A DNA stretch of 64,000 nucleotides, from NCBI RefSeq assembly GCF_900635445.1, contig NZ_LR134117.1, forward strand, positions 5,022,001-5,086,000, in the 5' to 3' direction. Under the pieces are notes generated by a model that was given only the letters and a program-made list of their open reading frames with translations, had not been told where the DNA came from and did not search any database. This document shows positions 1 through 8,468 of the stretch, piece after piece. How positions within the stretch are numbered: position 1 is the stretch's first letter; every line of letters starts with the position of its first letter. The position numbers were made by a program, and so were the translations under genes. This stretch comes from Serratia odorifera (GTDB taxonomy: Bacteria; Pseudomonadota; Gammaproteobacteria; Enterobacterales; Enterobacteriaceae).

Positions 1-35
1 TGAAATATTTTGCTTACCTGGTCAAAGTCAATCAT
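1..35 (-). CDS. yehX: Osmoprotectant ABC transporter ATP-binding subunit, N-terminal fragment
   Basis: Only the first 11 codons are inside the window, reading MIDFDQVSKIF, which resembles the opening of YehX ATPases. The ATG overlaps the stop codon of the upstream yehY as ATGA, so the two are translationally coupled. Gene order (osmF, yehY, yehX) agrees with the E. coli yehZYXW operon. The rest of the gene lies outside the window. Confidence 0.7.
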   Translation of the reverse strand, partial: MIDFDQVSKIF

Positions 36-1222
36 CGGCGCTTCACTTCCAAAGCTGAAATAATGAATTTAAACAGCGAGTCGACCATCACGGCCATCGC
101 GATCACCGGGATCACGCCGAGCAGCACCAGATCGAGCGCGCTGCTGAGCAATCCCTGGAAAACGATGGCGCCGAAACCACCGGCGCCGATCAGCGCCGCC
201 ACCACCGCCATGCCGACGGTTTGCACCGCCAGAATGCGCACACCGGTCAAAAACAGCGGCAATGCCAGCGGCAACTGGATACGCAGGAAAATCTGTCCGC
301 GCGTCATGCCCATGCCAAGCGCGGATTCAATCACGTTGGCCGGCACGCTTTGCAACCCCGCCACCACGCTGCGCACCAGCGGCAGCAGCGCGTACATCAC
401 CAACGCCACGATCGCCGGCGCCAGGCCAATGCCGTTGATACCATGCTGTGCCAGCCAGGGAAACGCCGCCGCCAGCCCGGCCAGCGGTGCGATCAACAGC
501 CCGAACAGGGCGATCGACGGCACCGTCTGGATGATGTTCAAGGTCGAGAAAATCGGCGTCTGCCAGCGTTGCGAACGGTAGCACAGCACCCCGAGCGGTG
601 TGCCAATCGCCAGCGTCGGCAGCACGGTAAGCAGCAAGATGGTCAGGTGCTGCAACAGCGCGGCGTCGAACACCTCTTGCCGGTTGCGGTACTCCTTCAG
701 CAGCGATAGCCCGTCCAACTGATGGCTGAACAGCAACGCCACCGCCGGCAACAGCACCAGCGTATTGCCGACAATGCGCCACAGGTGCGAGGGGGTGATG
801 CGCGCGATGGCGTCTGCCGCCATCAACAGGCTCAGCGCCAGCATCAGCCAGCAGCCGCTGCCCCAGGAGGTGCGCGCCAACCGGGAACCCTCCAGCGCCA
901 GCTGCTGCGCGCCATGACCGCTGAGCCAGAAAATCAGGCCCAGCAGCGCCGATGCGCAGATCGCCGTCAGCAGCGCAAAGCGCCGCAGCGGCGGCAGCAG
1001 GCTGAGCAGCGCCAGTGCGCCCAGCGGGAGCAATAGCCACAGCGCAGCGCCGTGTAACAGCGAGAGCAAGCCGATGCTTTTGCCCGACAACAGGCGATTG
1101 GGGGCATAACTCAGAAATGGCAGGCTGAACGCTGCCAGTATCAACAGGATAAACAGCGTCAGTAAGACGCGGTTTTTCAGGACGCTAGTCAAACAAACTC
1201 TCCGGCTCCATGGTGTGCCCAT
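32..1222 (-). CDS. yehY: Osmoprotectant ABC transporter permease YehY
   Basis: This is the inner-membrane permease of the YehZYXW system, which imports glycine-betaine-type osmoprotectants with low affinity. The 396-residue protein has about ten hydrophobic segments. The C-terminal half carries the binding-protein-dependent permease core, with the loop EsALGMGMTRGQIFLRIQLPLALP near residue 300 contacting the ATPase. E. coli YehY is of similar length. The ATG at 1222 lacks a clear ribosome-binding site. An in-frame TTG at 1192, six bases after GGAGAG, is a plausible alternative start. It lies 39 bases downstream of osmF and overlaps yehX. Confidence 0.9.
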   Translation of the reverse strand: MGTPWSRRVCLTSVLKNRVLLTLFILLILAAFSLPFLSYAPNRLLSGKSIGLLSLLHGAALWLLLPLGALALLSLLPPLRRFALLTAICASALLGLIFWLSGHGAQQLALEGSRLARTSWGSGCWLMLALSLLMAADAIARITPSHLWRIVGNTLVLLPAVALLFSHQLDGLSLLKEYRNRQEVFDAALLQHLTILLLTVLPTLAIGTPLGVLCYRSQRWQTPIFSTLNIIQTVPSIALFGLLIAPLAGLAAAFPWLAQHGINGIGLAPAIVALVMYALLPLVRSVVAGLQSVPANVIESALGMGMTRGQIFLRIQLPLALPLFLTGVRILAVQTVGMAVVAALIGAGGFGAIVFQGLLSSALDLVLLGVIPVIAMAVMVDSLFKFIISALEVKRR

Positions 1223-1261
1223 GTCGCCGGGACGAAGACCGTGCTTCGCCCCGACGATGTA

Positions 1262-2194
1262 TTATCCCTTGATCAACCCTTTTTGTTTCAGATAGCTTGC
1301 CGCAACCTGTTTCGCATCCTGCCCTTCTACCGCTATCTGCGCGTTCAGTTGCTGCAGCGTCGGGCCATCCAGGGTGGCGAACACCGGCTTGAGCAACTGG
1401 GCAATATTGGCATGCTGTTTAAGCGTCGCCTCGCGGATCACCGGCGCCGGCGCATAAATCGGCTGGACACCCTGCGGATCTTCCAGCGTCTGCAGACCAA
1501 GCGCCGCCACCGGACCGTCGGTACCGTAGGCCATCGCCGCATTGACGCCAGAGGTTTGCTCCGCCGCCGCCTTGATGGTCACCGCGGTATCACCGCCGGC
1601 CAATGACAGCAACTGATCCTGGTTCAGCGTGAAGCCGTAGGCGTTTTGGAAAGCCGGCAACGCATCCGGCCGTTCAATAAATTCCGCCGAGGCTGCCAGT
1701 TTGAACTTGCCGCCGCCGTTGATCCATTTGCCAAGATCGGCCAGAGTTTTCAAGTGGTTGGCATCGGCGACGTCCTGACGCACTGCGATGGTCCAGGTAT
1801 TATTGGCCGGTGCGGCGTCCAGCCACACCAGCTTGTTTTTGTCGTAATCGAGCGTTTTGACCTTGTCAAAACCGGCCTTGGCGTCCTTCCACGCCGGATC
1901 TTTCTCATCGGCAAAGAAAAACGCCCCGTTACCGGTATATTCCGGATAGATGTCAATCTCACCGGCGACGATCGCCCCGCGCAGCACTTTGGTGGTACCA
2001 AGCTGTAATTTATTGGTGGTTTTGATGCCGTTGGCTTCCAGTACCTGAACAATGATATTGCCCAGCAGCGAGCCTTCGGTGTCGATTTTTGACCCTACGC
2101 GCACCGAGTCGGCAGCCTGTGCCGTGCCAGTGGCCAACGTGACGATGCCCAGCGCCAACGCCAGAAAACGGCCGCGTGAAGAGATAAATGCCAT
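1262..2194 (-). CDS. osmF: Periplasmic osmoprotectant-binding protein OsmF
   Basis: This is the substrate-binding protein of the YehZYXW osmoprotectant importer. The 310-residue product starts with a Sec signal peptide of about 27 residues ending AQA. The OpuAC-type fold follows (SKIDTEGsLLGNII near residue 35, then YPEYTGNGAFFF and AFSAEFIERPDALPAF-like segments). These words match E. coli OsmF almost residue for residue from memory. It is the first gene of the osmF-yehY-yehX run. In E. coli the operon is RpoS- and osmotically induced; I saw no confirmed promoter here. Confidence 0.93.
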   Translation of the reverse strand: MAFISSRGRFLALALGIVTLATGTAQAADSVRVGSKIDTEGSLLGNIIVQVLEANGIKTTNKLQLGTTKVLRGAIVAGEIDIYPEYTGNGAFFFADEKDPAWKDAKAGFDKVKTLDYDKNKLVWLDAAPANNTWTIAVRQDVADANHLKTLADLGKWINGGGKFKLAASAEFIERPDALPAFQNAYGFTLNQDQLLSLAGGDTAVTIKAAAEQTSGVNAAMAYGTDGPVAALGLQTLEDPQGVQPIYAPAPVIREATLKQHANIAQLLKPVFATLDGPTLQQLNAQIAVEGQDAKQVAASYLKQKGLIKG

Positions 2195-2210
2195 TGTTGC
2201 TTCCCCTTGA

Positions 2211-3263
2211 TTATTTTTCGATGCAAAAATCCGCTACGGCCCGCTTCCCGCGAGCCACGATCGCCGCCGATGGTGCGACGCCCCCCTGATGTTCCGTCGA
2301 CTCCCCGGCTAAAAACGGGTGCACGGCGACGCTGACCGGCGCAACGGCATGGTCAGCCAACCACCTGCCATAGCCTTGCACCACGAATCCCTGGCTACGT
2401 TGTCGGTAGGCAACGCGTTCTGCCTGATAGACTTTTCTCAGTCCGTACCACGGCAAACCGGGTAAGTCATGATGCACTAAATGATAGTTCAAATTGAGGA
2501 ACAGCAGCCGCCACGGCCAGCCGGCCTCGTTGATAACCGAACGGGCCGGCACGGCTCTCTCTGCACGATGTTCATAAAACGAACGAATTTTGGTGATGGC
2601 TAACGCCGGATAACTGACCGCCAGCAGATAAAACAGCGGCGATACACCCTGCCGCTGCAGCCAGCCCAGCAGGCATGTCAGCAGCGCACCGTGGATCAAC
2701 CACATCATCAGCGCACGACCATCGCCAGCCGCTACGCTTTTCAGCGCGCCAAACGCCGTGCTGCCAATATCCCATAGCGGGCCAAGAAAAATTCGCCCGG
2801 GCAAGGTGTTACGAATTGTTACCAACCAGACGACGGCAGCGGGCAAGCGTTGCCATTGCGCGGCCGTAAAGTAGTAGCTTTCCGGATCGTGCCGCGGATC
2901 GGTCAGGTGAGAATTGCGGTGGTGCTGCAAATGCGTATCGCGATACAAACCATAGGGATACCACACCGCCAACGGCGCCAGGCCAAACAGCTGATTGAGT
3001 CGTGGCCAACGCGTCGGGTGACCATGGATCAGTTCATGCTGCAACGACATATAGCCGGTGGTGAGCAAAATCAGCAACGGTGTCCCCAGCCAGGGGCCGA
3101 GGGTTTGCCAACACAGCACCACGCCGAACCAGCCACCATACACCAGCGCCATCACCCACCAGGTCGGCAGTTCCAGCCGCCATAGCCACTGTCGCTTCAG
3201 TTGCTGGATCCAGGCCCGCTGCGCGGGGTGAAGGTAGTGGCTCTGACGTGGTGGCGTTGACAT
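2211..3263 (-). CDS. Membrane fatty acid desaturase family protein
   Basis: This is a 350-residue integral-membrane di-iron oxygenase of the fatty-acid-desaturase/hydroxylase superfamily. All three histidine boxes are visible: HELIHGH at residues 76-82, HLQHHRN at about 111-117, and YHLVHHD near 260. Hydrophobic segments lie at about 36-70 and 185-225. The substrate cannot be read from sequence; fatty acid, carotenoid or ketolase-like substrates are possible. It ends 16 bases before osmF on the same strand, so the two may be co-transcribed, which would couple membrane lipid modification to osmotic stress. That link is inference. Confidence 0.82.
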   Translation of the reverse strand: MSTPPRQSHYLHPAQRAWIQQLKRQWLWRLELPTWWVMALVYGGWFGVVLCWQTLGPWLGTPLLILLTTGYMSLQHELIHGHPTRWPRLNQLFGLAPLAVWYPYGLYRDTHLQHHRNSHLTDPRHDPESYYFTAAQWQRLPAAVVWLVTIRNTLPGRIFLGPLWDIGSTAFGALKSVAAGDGRALMMWLIHGALLTCLLGWLQRQGVSPLFYLLAVSYPALAITKIRSFYEHRAERAVPARSVINEAGWPWRLLFLNLNYHLVHHDLPGLPWYGLRKVYQAERVAYRQRSQGFVVQGYGRWLADHAVAPVSVAVHPFLAGESTEHQGGVAPSAAIVARGKRAVADFCIEK

Positions 3264-3412
3264 CGGTTAGCGGCTCGCTGGCGATAATTTGCCACAGTAT
3301 CCGCGAGCCGGATCGGCGCGCAAAATAAGCAAAATGGCAAAGCTTAGTGAAAACCTGCCCGTTGTTCGAAAACTATACTGAAGAGATACGCCGCCAACGA
3401 CGAGGAGATCCC

Positions 3413-4453
3413 ATGAGCGCAAAACGCCGTGCCGCGGTGGTTGATGCCGCCGGCACCCCGTTGGTGATGCGGCCGCTGCGCCTGCGGCCGCCCCGGGTCG
3501 ATGAGCTGCGGGTGCGCCTGGTGGCCTGCGGTATCTGCCACACCGACCTCGATATGTGCGCCAGCGCCGCCGCCGGTTCGATACTCGGCCACGAGGGGGC
3601 TGGCATCGTCGAGCAAACCGGCAGCGCGGTACGCGCCGTGCAGCCCGGCGATGCGGTGCTGCTTTCCTATCAGTCCTGTGGTCGCTGCGCCTCCTGCCGG
3701 CAGCAACGCCCTGCGCACTGCGACAATTTTTGGCAGTTGAACTTCGACTTTCAGCGGCTCGACGGCAGCAGCGGCTATCTTGCCCCGCTGCACGGCCATT
3801 TTTTTGGTCAGTCCTCTTTTGCCAGCCATGCGCTGGTCAGCGAACGCAATGTGGTACGCGTTGCCAATACCCTGCCGCTGGCGACGCTGGCGCCGCTCGG
3901 CTGCGGGCTGCAAACCGGCGCCGGTACGGTACTCAACTCACTTAACCTGCAGCGCGGCGAGCGCCTGCTGGTGCTGGGCGTCGGCACCGTTGGTCTGGCG
4001 GCGGTGATGGCGGCCAGACTGCGGCGAGCGACGTCGATCGTCGCGCTCGATAGCCAGGCGCGACGCCTGCGGCTGGCAAGCGAACTGGGAGCAACCCAAA
4101 CGCTGCAGACGGCGCAACGGTTGCAACAGTTGGCGCCGTTGGATTACGTCATCGACACCACTGGCAACGCGGCGCTGGAAAAACAGGCGTTGGATCGGTT
4201 ACGCCCCGGGGGCACGCTGGTGCGCCTGACCGGCGGCGGCGCGATGAAACTTTCTCATCATCGGCAGATTATCAGCGTTATTCAGGGGGACGCCGTCCCG
4301 CAGCGTTTCATTCCCTATCTGATCGCGCAGTGGCAGGCCGGGCATTTTCCCTTCGATCGCTTGATTGATTTCTATCCCTTTGAGGCGATTAATCAGGCGC
4401 TGGCCGCGGCGCGGTCCGGTGAGAGCATCAAGGCGGTGCTACGCTTTGCCTGA
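3413..4453 (+). CDS. Zinc-dependent alcohol dehydrogenase family protein
   Basis: This is a 346-residue medium-chain dehydrogenase. It has the catalytic-zinc region (GICHTD near residue 35, GHEGAG near 60), the structural-zinc cysteines (CGRCASC plus a following Cys near 88-102) and a Rossmann turn GVGTVGLAAV near 180. The family oxidises primary or aryl alcohols with NAD(P). The start is the ATG at 3413, preceded by GAGGAGA; an upstream in-frame ATG at 3347 has no ribosome-binding site. It is divergent from the desaturase. The substrate is unknown. Confidence 0.85.
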   Translation: MSAKRRAAVVDAAGTPLVMRPLRLRPPRVDELRVRLVACGICHTDLDMCASAAAGSILGHEGAGIVEQTGSAVRAVQPGDAVLLSYQSCGRCASCRQQRPAHCDNFWQLNFDFQRLDGSSGYLAPLHGHFFGQSSFASHALVSERNVVRVANTLPLATLAPLGCGLQTGAGTVLNSLNLQRGERLLVLGVGTVGLAAVMAARLRRATSIVALDSQARRLRLASELGATQTLQTAQRLQQLAPLDYVIDTTGNAALEKQALDRLRPGGTLVRLTGGGAMKLSHHRQIISVIQGDAVPQRFIPYLIAQWQAGHFPFDRLIDFYPFEAINQALAAARSGESIKAVLRFA

Positions 4454-4506
4454 ATGCAAAAAACCACACCCTTAACCCGTGTTTAACATGATGATTTTTC
4501 AACATC

Positions 4507-4532
4507 TTCTGGTTGTATGCTTATAACCAGAA
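4507..4532. promoter_or_regulatory. Perfect inverted repeat upstream of the MFS gene
   Basis: TTCTGGTT at 4507-4514 pairs with AACCAGAA at 4525-4532 across a 10-base spacer. It is centred about 78 bases before the MFS start codon. The size and symmetry fit a dimeric repressor or activator site. Which regulator would bind is not known. Confidence 0.45.
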
Positions 4533-4597
4533 AGAATTGGTTGAACGCCGAGCCGCGCCGTTATGCTCGGATTTTTGCCTATAAAAGTAGAATCATT

Positions 4598-6079
4598 ATG
4601 TCGACAACCATTGTGGCGCCTGACGCCACTGTTTCAACCGGGAACCCACAGGTCAGCAGCAACGAGGCGATAGCGATCCGCAGCGCCGCCGACGTCGCCC
4701 GACTGGTCAACGGCGGTGCCGCCAAGCGTAACGACGCGCGCATTGTCGTCGCCATCGCACTGGGCGGAGTGTTCCTTGATGCCTACGATCTCGGTGCGCT
4801 GGCATTTGGCATCAAGGACGTGGCGCGCGAGTTCAATCTGTCGCCAACCGGCACCGGGCTGGTGGCCTCGGCCATCACCTTCGGCGCCATTATCGGCGCA
4901 TTTATCGGCGGTTACCTGACCGATAAAATCGGCCGTTATCGGGTGTTTATGGCCGATATGTTTTTCTTTGTGGTGGCCGCGCTGGCCTGCGCGTTTGCCC
5001 CCCAACGAATGGGTATTGGGCGGCGCACGGTTTGTCATGGGGCTGGGGGTCGGCATCGACCTGCCGGTAGCAATGGCGTTTCTCGCGGAATTTTCACGCC
5101 TTTCCGGCCGTGGCAACAAGGCTGCGCGCATTGCCATGTGGTGCCCTACCTGGTACGCGGCGATCAGCGTTTCCTATCTGCTGGTACTGCTGCTTTACGC
5201 CGTACTACCAGAAAGCCACACCGACTGGCTGTGGCGGCTGATTCTCGGCTTTGGCGCGGTGCCGGCACTGCTGATTATCGCCATTCGCAGCCGCTATATG
5301 AGCGAATCCCCGGTCTGGGCGGCCAATCAGGGCGATTTGCCGGGCGCGGCGGCCATTTTACGCCGCTCGTACAACGTCAACGTGGTGGTGGCCGATGATG
5401 CCGAAACAGGCCGACCGTCGCAGACGCGACAAGCGTCGTGGCGCAACTACGGCACCCTGCTGCAAGGCGTATATTTGCGGCGGACGATACTGGCGACCAT
5501 CATCGCTATTGCCTCTTCCTTCGCCTATAACGCAGTGGCGTTTGGACTGCCGGTGATCCTGTCGACCTTCCTGGCGCAGTCCATGCTGAGCACCATTCTG
5601 GTGTCGCTGGCGCTTAACCTGCTGTTCGCCTTTGTCGGCGGCCTGCTGGCGGTACGGCTGGTGCCAACCTTCGGCGCCTGGAAGATGACGGTGCTCGGTT
5701 ACGCCTGCCAACTGGCGGCACTGCTCGGGCTGGCGCTGATTGGTCTGCCGGACAATGGCGGACAGGCGGCATTTTCCATCGCCATGCTGGCGCTGTTCCT
5801 GCTCGGGCAGGGTTTTGGCCCCGGATCGCATAGCATGACGTTTGCCTCCTTGAGCTATCCAACGTCATTGCGCGGCGTCGGCGTCGGCTTTAACCAAACC
5901 CTGATGCGTTCCAGCTCCACCCTGTCGCTGTTCCTGTTTCCGGTGCTGTCGGCAGCGCTCGGCACCGGCGTGTTCTGGGTGATTGCGCTAGCACCGTTAG
6001 CCGGCTTGATGGCCTGCTGGCGATCCGCTGGGAACCGGCCGGTTATGACGTCGACGCGGAGGACTTCCAGCAGGGCTGA
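4598..6079 (+). CDS. MFS metabolite transporter (frameshifted in this sequence)
   Basis: This is a sugar-porter/aromatic-acid-type major facilitator of about 493 residues. It has 12 predicted membrane segments and the loop motif GGYLTDKIGRYRVF between TM2 and TM3. Two frame breaks interrupt it. A run of six C at 4998-5003 should be five, which restores FAPNEWVLGGARFVMG. A second indel near 6011 restores the tail ending EDFQQG at the stop at 6077-6079. Both halves read cleanly, so sequencing error is the likeliest cause. It is convergent with a LysR gene, and the substrate is unknown. Confidence 0.8.
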
Positions 6080-6158
6080 CCGTAGCCTGCGAGCATTCTC
6101 CCCCCTCGTTCCCCGGCGCCGCGCACCTGATATCGCTGCGCGCAGCGCCGGGCAATGA

Positions 6159-7063
6159 TTAGCCTGGATAGGCCTGTTCACCGTCGGCGTAAGCCTGCAA
6201 GCGCTCACGCCACCACTTCACCGCCAGCCCGGTGGCACTTTCACGCCAGCCGAAATAAGCCGCATCACTGCAATATTCCCCTTCAACGCTCTTCGCCACC
6301 AGCTCGCCGCGCGCCAGATAAGGTTGTGCCAAATAGCGCGGCAGATAGCCGCAACCGAGCCGGCAAGCTGTGCGGCCAGCTTGGCGTCGAAATTAAACAC
6401 CGTCAAAGCGTCTTGCTCATCCAGAATATGCAGGTTTTGCGGCGTATTGATTCGTGAGGTGTCACGCACCACCACCGCGCGATGCTGGCGCACCGTGTCT
6501 TTGGCCAACGGTTCAGGCAGCGCCGCCAACGGGTGCTGCGGCGCTACGGCAAACACGTATTCCAGCCTGCCCAACGGCTTGAAGGCAAAGCCGGCGCGTG
6601 ACGGCGGTTCGCAGATGGCGCCGATGATAATGTCGGCGCAGCCGTAAATCAGCGACTCCCAGGAGCCGGCCAACACTTCATGGCTAAAGCGCAAACGCGT
6701 ATGGTGATGCTGGCTGTAAAACCTGTCGATCAGCGGCAGCAGACGCTCAAAGGGAAACGAAGCATCGATACCAAGAGTGATTTCACTTTCCCAGCCGCTT
6801 TCGACATAGCGCGCCTGTTGTTCCAGATCCTGCGCCGCCCGCAGCAGTAAACGGCCTTTTTCCAGCATCAGCTTACCGGTATCGGTAAATTTGGCGCGGT
6901 GACCGGAGCGATCCAGAATCGTCACGTCGAGATCGCTTTCCAATTTCTGCACCATGTAGCTAAGCGCCGACGGCGTTTTATACAGCCGGGCCGCCGCCGC
7001 GGCGAACGAACCGTAACGGTCAAGCGCATCAAGAATTAGCAACGCATCCAGATTTAATCTCAC
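6159..7063 (-). CDS. LysR-family regulator (frameshifted near 6357)
   Basis: The N-terminal winged helix-turn-helix (residues 1-60, FAAAAARLYKTPSALSYMVQKLE) and a LysR substrate domain are clear. The start codon is GTG at 7063. Near 6357 the frame breaks; shifting it restores the LysR C-terminal motif GCGYLPRYLAQPYLARGELV and an end at the TAA at 6159-6161, giving about 301 residues. It is divergent from the isochorismatase/monooxygenase/amidohydrolase cluster and is the obvious candidate regulator of that cluster. The inducer is unknown. Confidence 0.82.
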
Positions 7064-7204
7064 ACTGTTCCCCTGTGTATAAAAAAACTTAACAAGACCA
7101 CAAAAATTCTACGCTATCTTTGAAATCACCACCTGCCTACCATGCATTCCATTGCAGCAATGCTGAAAGTTCGTTCAACCGACGTACCATCAGGAAGGTA
7201 AAAC

Positions 7205-7849
7205 ATGTCCAAGTTTCAATTGCTTGACCCAACCAATTCCGCATTGATTTTTATCGACCATCAACCGCAAATGGCTTTTGGCGTTGCCAATATCGATCGC
7301 CAGCAGTTGAAAAACAACGTGGTGGCGCTGGCAAAGGCCGGTAAAATCTTCAATGTGCCAACCCTGTTCACCTCAGTTGAAACCGAAAGCTTCAGTGGTT
7401 ATATCTGGCCGGAATTATTGGCGGTTCACCCGCAGGTGAAACCCATTGAACGTACCTCAATGAACTCATGGGAAGACGCGGCATTCGTGCGCGCCGTCGA
7501 AGCCACCGGCCGCAAAAAACTGGTCATTTCGGCGCTCTGGACCGAAGTCTGTCTGACCTTCCCGGCATTGATGGCTCTGGAAGCCGGCTATGAGGTGTAT
7601 GTGGTAACCGATACCTCGGGCGGCACCTCGGTGGATGCGCATGAACGTTCGATCGATCGCATGGTACAGGCTGGCGCCATCCCGGTGACCTGGCAACAGG
7701 TGCTGCTCGAGTACCAACGCGACTGGGCGCGCAAGGAAACCTATGACGCGGTCATGGAGCTGGTTCGTGAACACAGCGGCGCCTACGGCATGGGCGTTGA
7801 CTATGCTTACACCATGGTGCACCACGCGCCGGCGCGCGAACTCAAATAA
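7205..7849 (+). CDS. Isochorismatase-family (YcaC-like) hydrolase
   Basis: This 214-residue cysteine hydrolase belongs to the YcaC branch. The catalytic triad elements are visible: Asp in FIDHQPQM (about residue 18), a Lys near 84-103, and the nucleophilic Cys in WTEVCLTFPA (about 118), with TDTSGGTSVDAHE downstream. Family members cleave amides, hydroxamates or isochorismate-type ethers. A ribosome-binding site AGGAAGG precedes the ATG. It is the first gene of a three-gene run and divergent from a LysR gene, which suggests an inducible catabolic role. The substrate is not known. Confidence 0.85.
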   Translation: MSKFQLLDPTNSALIFIDHQPQMAFGVANIDRQQLKNNVVALAKAGKIFNVPTLFTSVETESFSGYIWPELLAVHPQVKPIERTSMNSWEDAAFVRAVEATGRKKLVISALWTEVCLTFPALMALEAGYEVYVVTDTSGGTSVDAHERSIDRMVQAGAIPVTWQQVLLEYQRDWARKETYDAVMELVREHSGAYGMGVDYAYTMVHHAPARELK

Positions 7850-7856
7850 TATGCCC

Positions 7857-7880
7857 CTCCCCGGCCTGCCAGCCGGGGAG
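7857..7880 (+). other. Intercistronic hairpin
   Basis: CTCCCCGGC at 7857-7865 and GCCGGGGAG at 7872-7880 form a perfect nine-base-pair stem with a six-base loop. It lies between the isochorismatase and monooxygenase-like genes. There is no following T-run, so it is more likely an mRNA-stability or partial-termination element than a strong terminator. Confidence 0.5.
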
Positions 7881-7902
7881 ACGGCTTCAGGAGCGCGCGT
7901 TT

Positions 7903-8448
7903 ATGTCACACCCCCAACATGTCACCCTGGTGATCACCCATCGTCTGGCGCCAGGCCAGCAACAGGCCTATGAGGCCTGGCTCAAGCGCATCATGCCGGA
8001 CGCCGCCGAATACGACGGACATCTTGGCGTTAACGTGATTCGCCCATCCAGCACTGAGCAGGCCTATACCATCCTGGTGCGTTTCGACAATATCGACAAC
8101 CTTTACCGTTGGCTGCATTCGCCCAAGCGCAATCAATATATTGCCGAGGTATCGTCGCTGCTGCAGGAACAGGATCATATTGAAATCCGCCCCGGCGCGG
8201 AATTCTGGTTCACGCCGGCCAATGCGCAGGTACGCCCGCCCGCCAAGTGGAAACAGTTCCTGATCACCCTGCTGGTGATCTTCCCGTCGACCAATCTGGT
8301 GCCGTGGTTTTGGAGCTCGCTGCTGCCGAATCTGCAAGGGACGCTCGGCGGCCACCTGCTCAACGACGCCAGCGTGGTGGCATTAGTGGTGTTCCTGTGG
8401 ATGCCGATCGTGACGCGCGTCTTTCATCAATGGCTGACCCGTCATTGA
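7903..8448 (+). CDS. Antibiotic-biosynthesis-monooxygenase-fold protein with C-terminal membrane segments
   Basis: Residues 1-100 resemble the ABM ferredoxin-like dimeric barrel (VTLVITHRLAPGQQQAYEAWL, then FDNIDNLYRWLHSPKRNQYI). Residues 115-180 hold two hydrophobic segments (FLITLLVIFPSTNLVPWFW and VVALVVFLWMPIVTRVF). This ABM-plus-two-TM layout anchors the domain to the inner membrane. It lies between two hydrolases with short gaps, which points to a shared pathway. The actual oxidation chemistry, if any, cannot be inferred, and many ABM proteins are not oxygenases. Confidence 0.75.
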   Translation: MSHPQHVTLVITHRLAPGQQQAYEAWLKRIMPDAAEYDGHLGVNVIRPSSTEQAYTILVRFDNIDNLYRWLHSPKRNQYIAEVSSLLQEQDHIEIRPGAEFWFTPANAQVRPPAKWKQFLITLLVIFPSTNLVPWFWSSLLPNLQGTLGGHLLNDASVVALVVFLWMPIVTRVFHQWLTRH

Positions 8449-8468
8449 GACGGCGTCGGGAGAAAAGT

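Noticed and set aside
63..1040. Long open frames on both strands across yehY
   Set aside because: They are GC-rich shadow frames with Arg/Gln-rich, non-globular translations and no ribosome-binding sites; the permease frame is clearly the real one.
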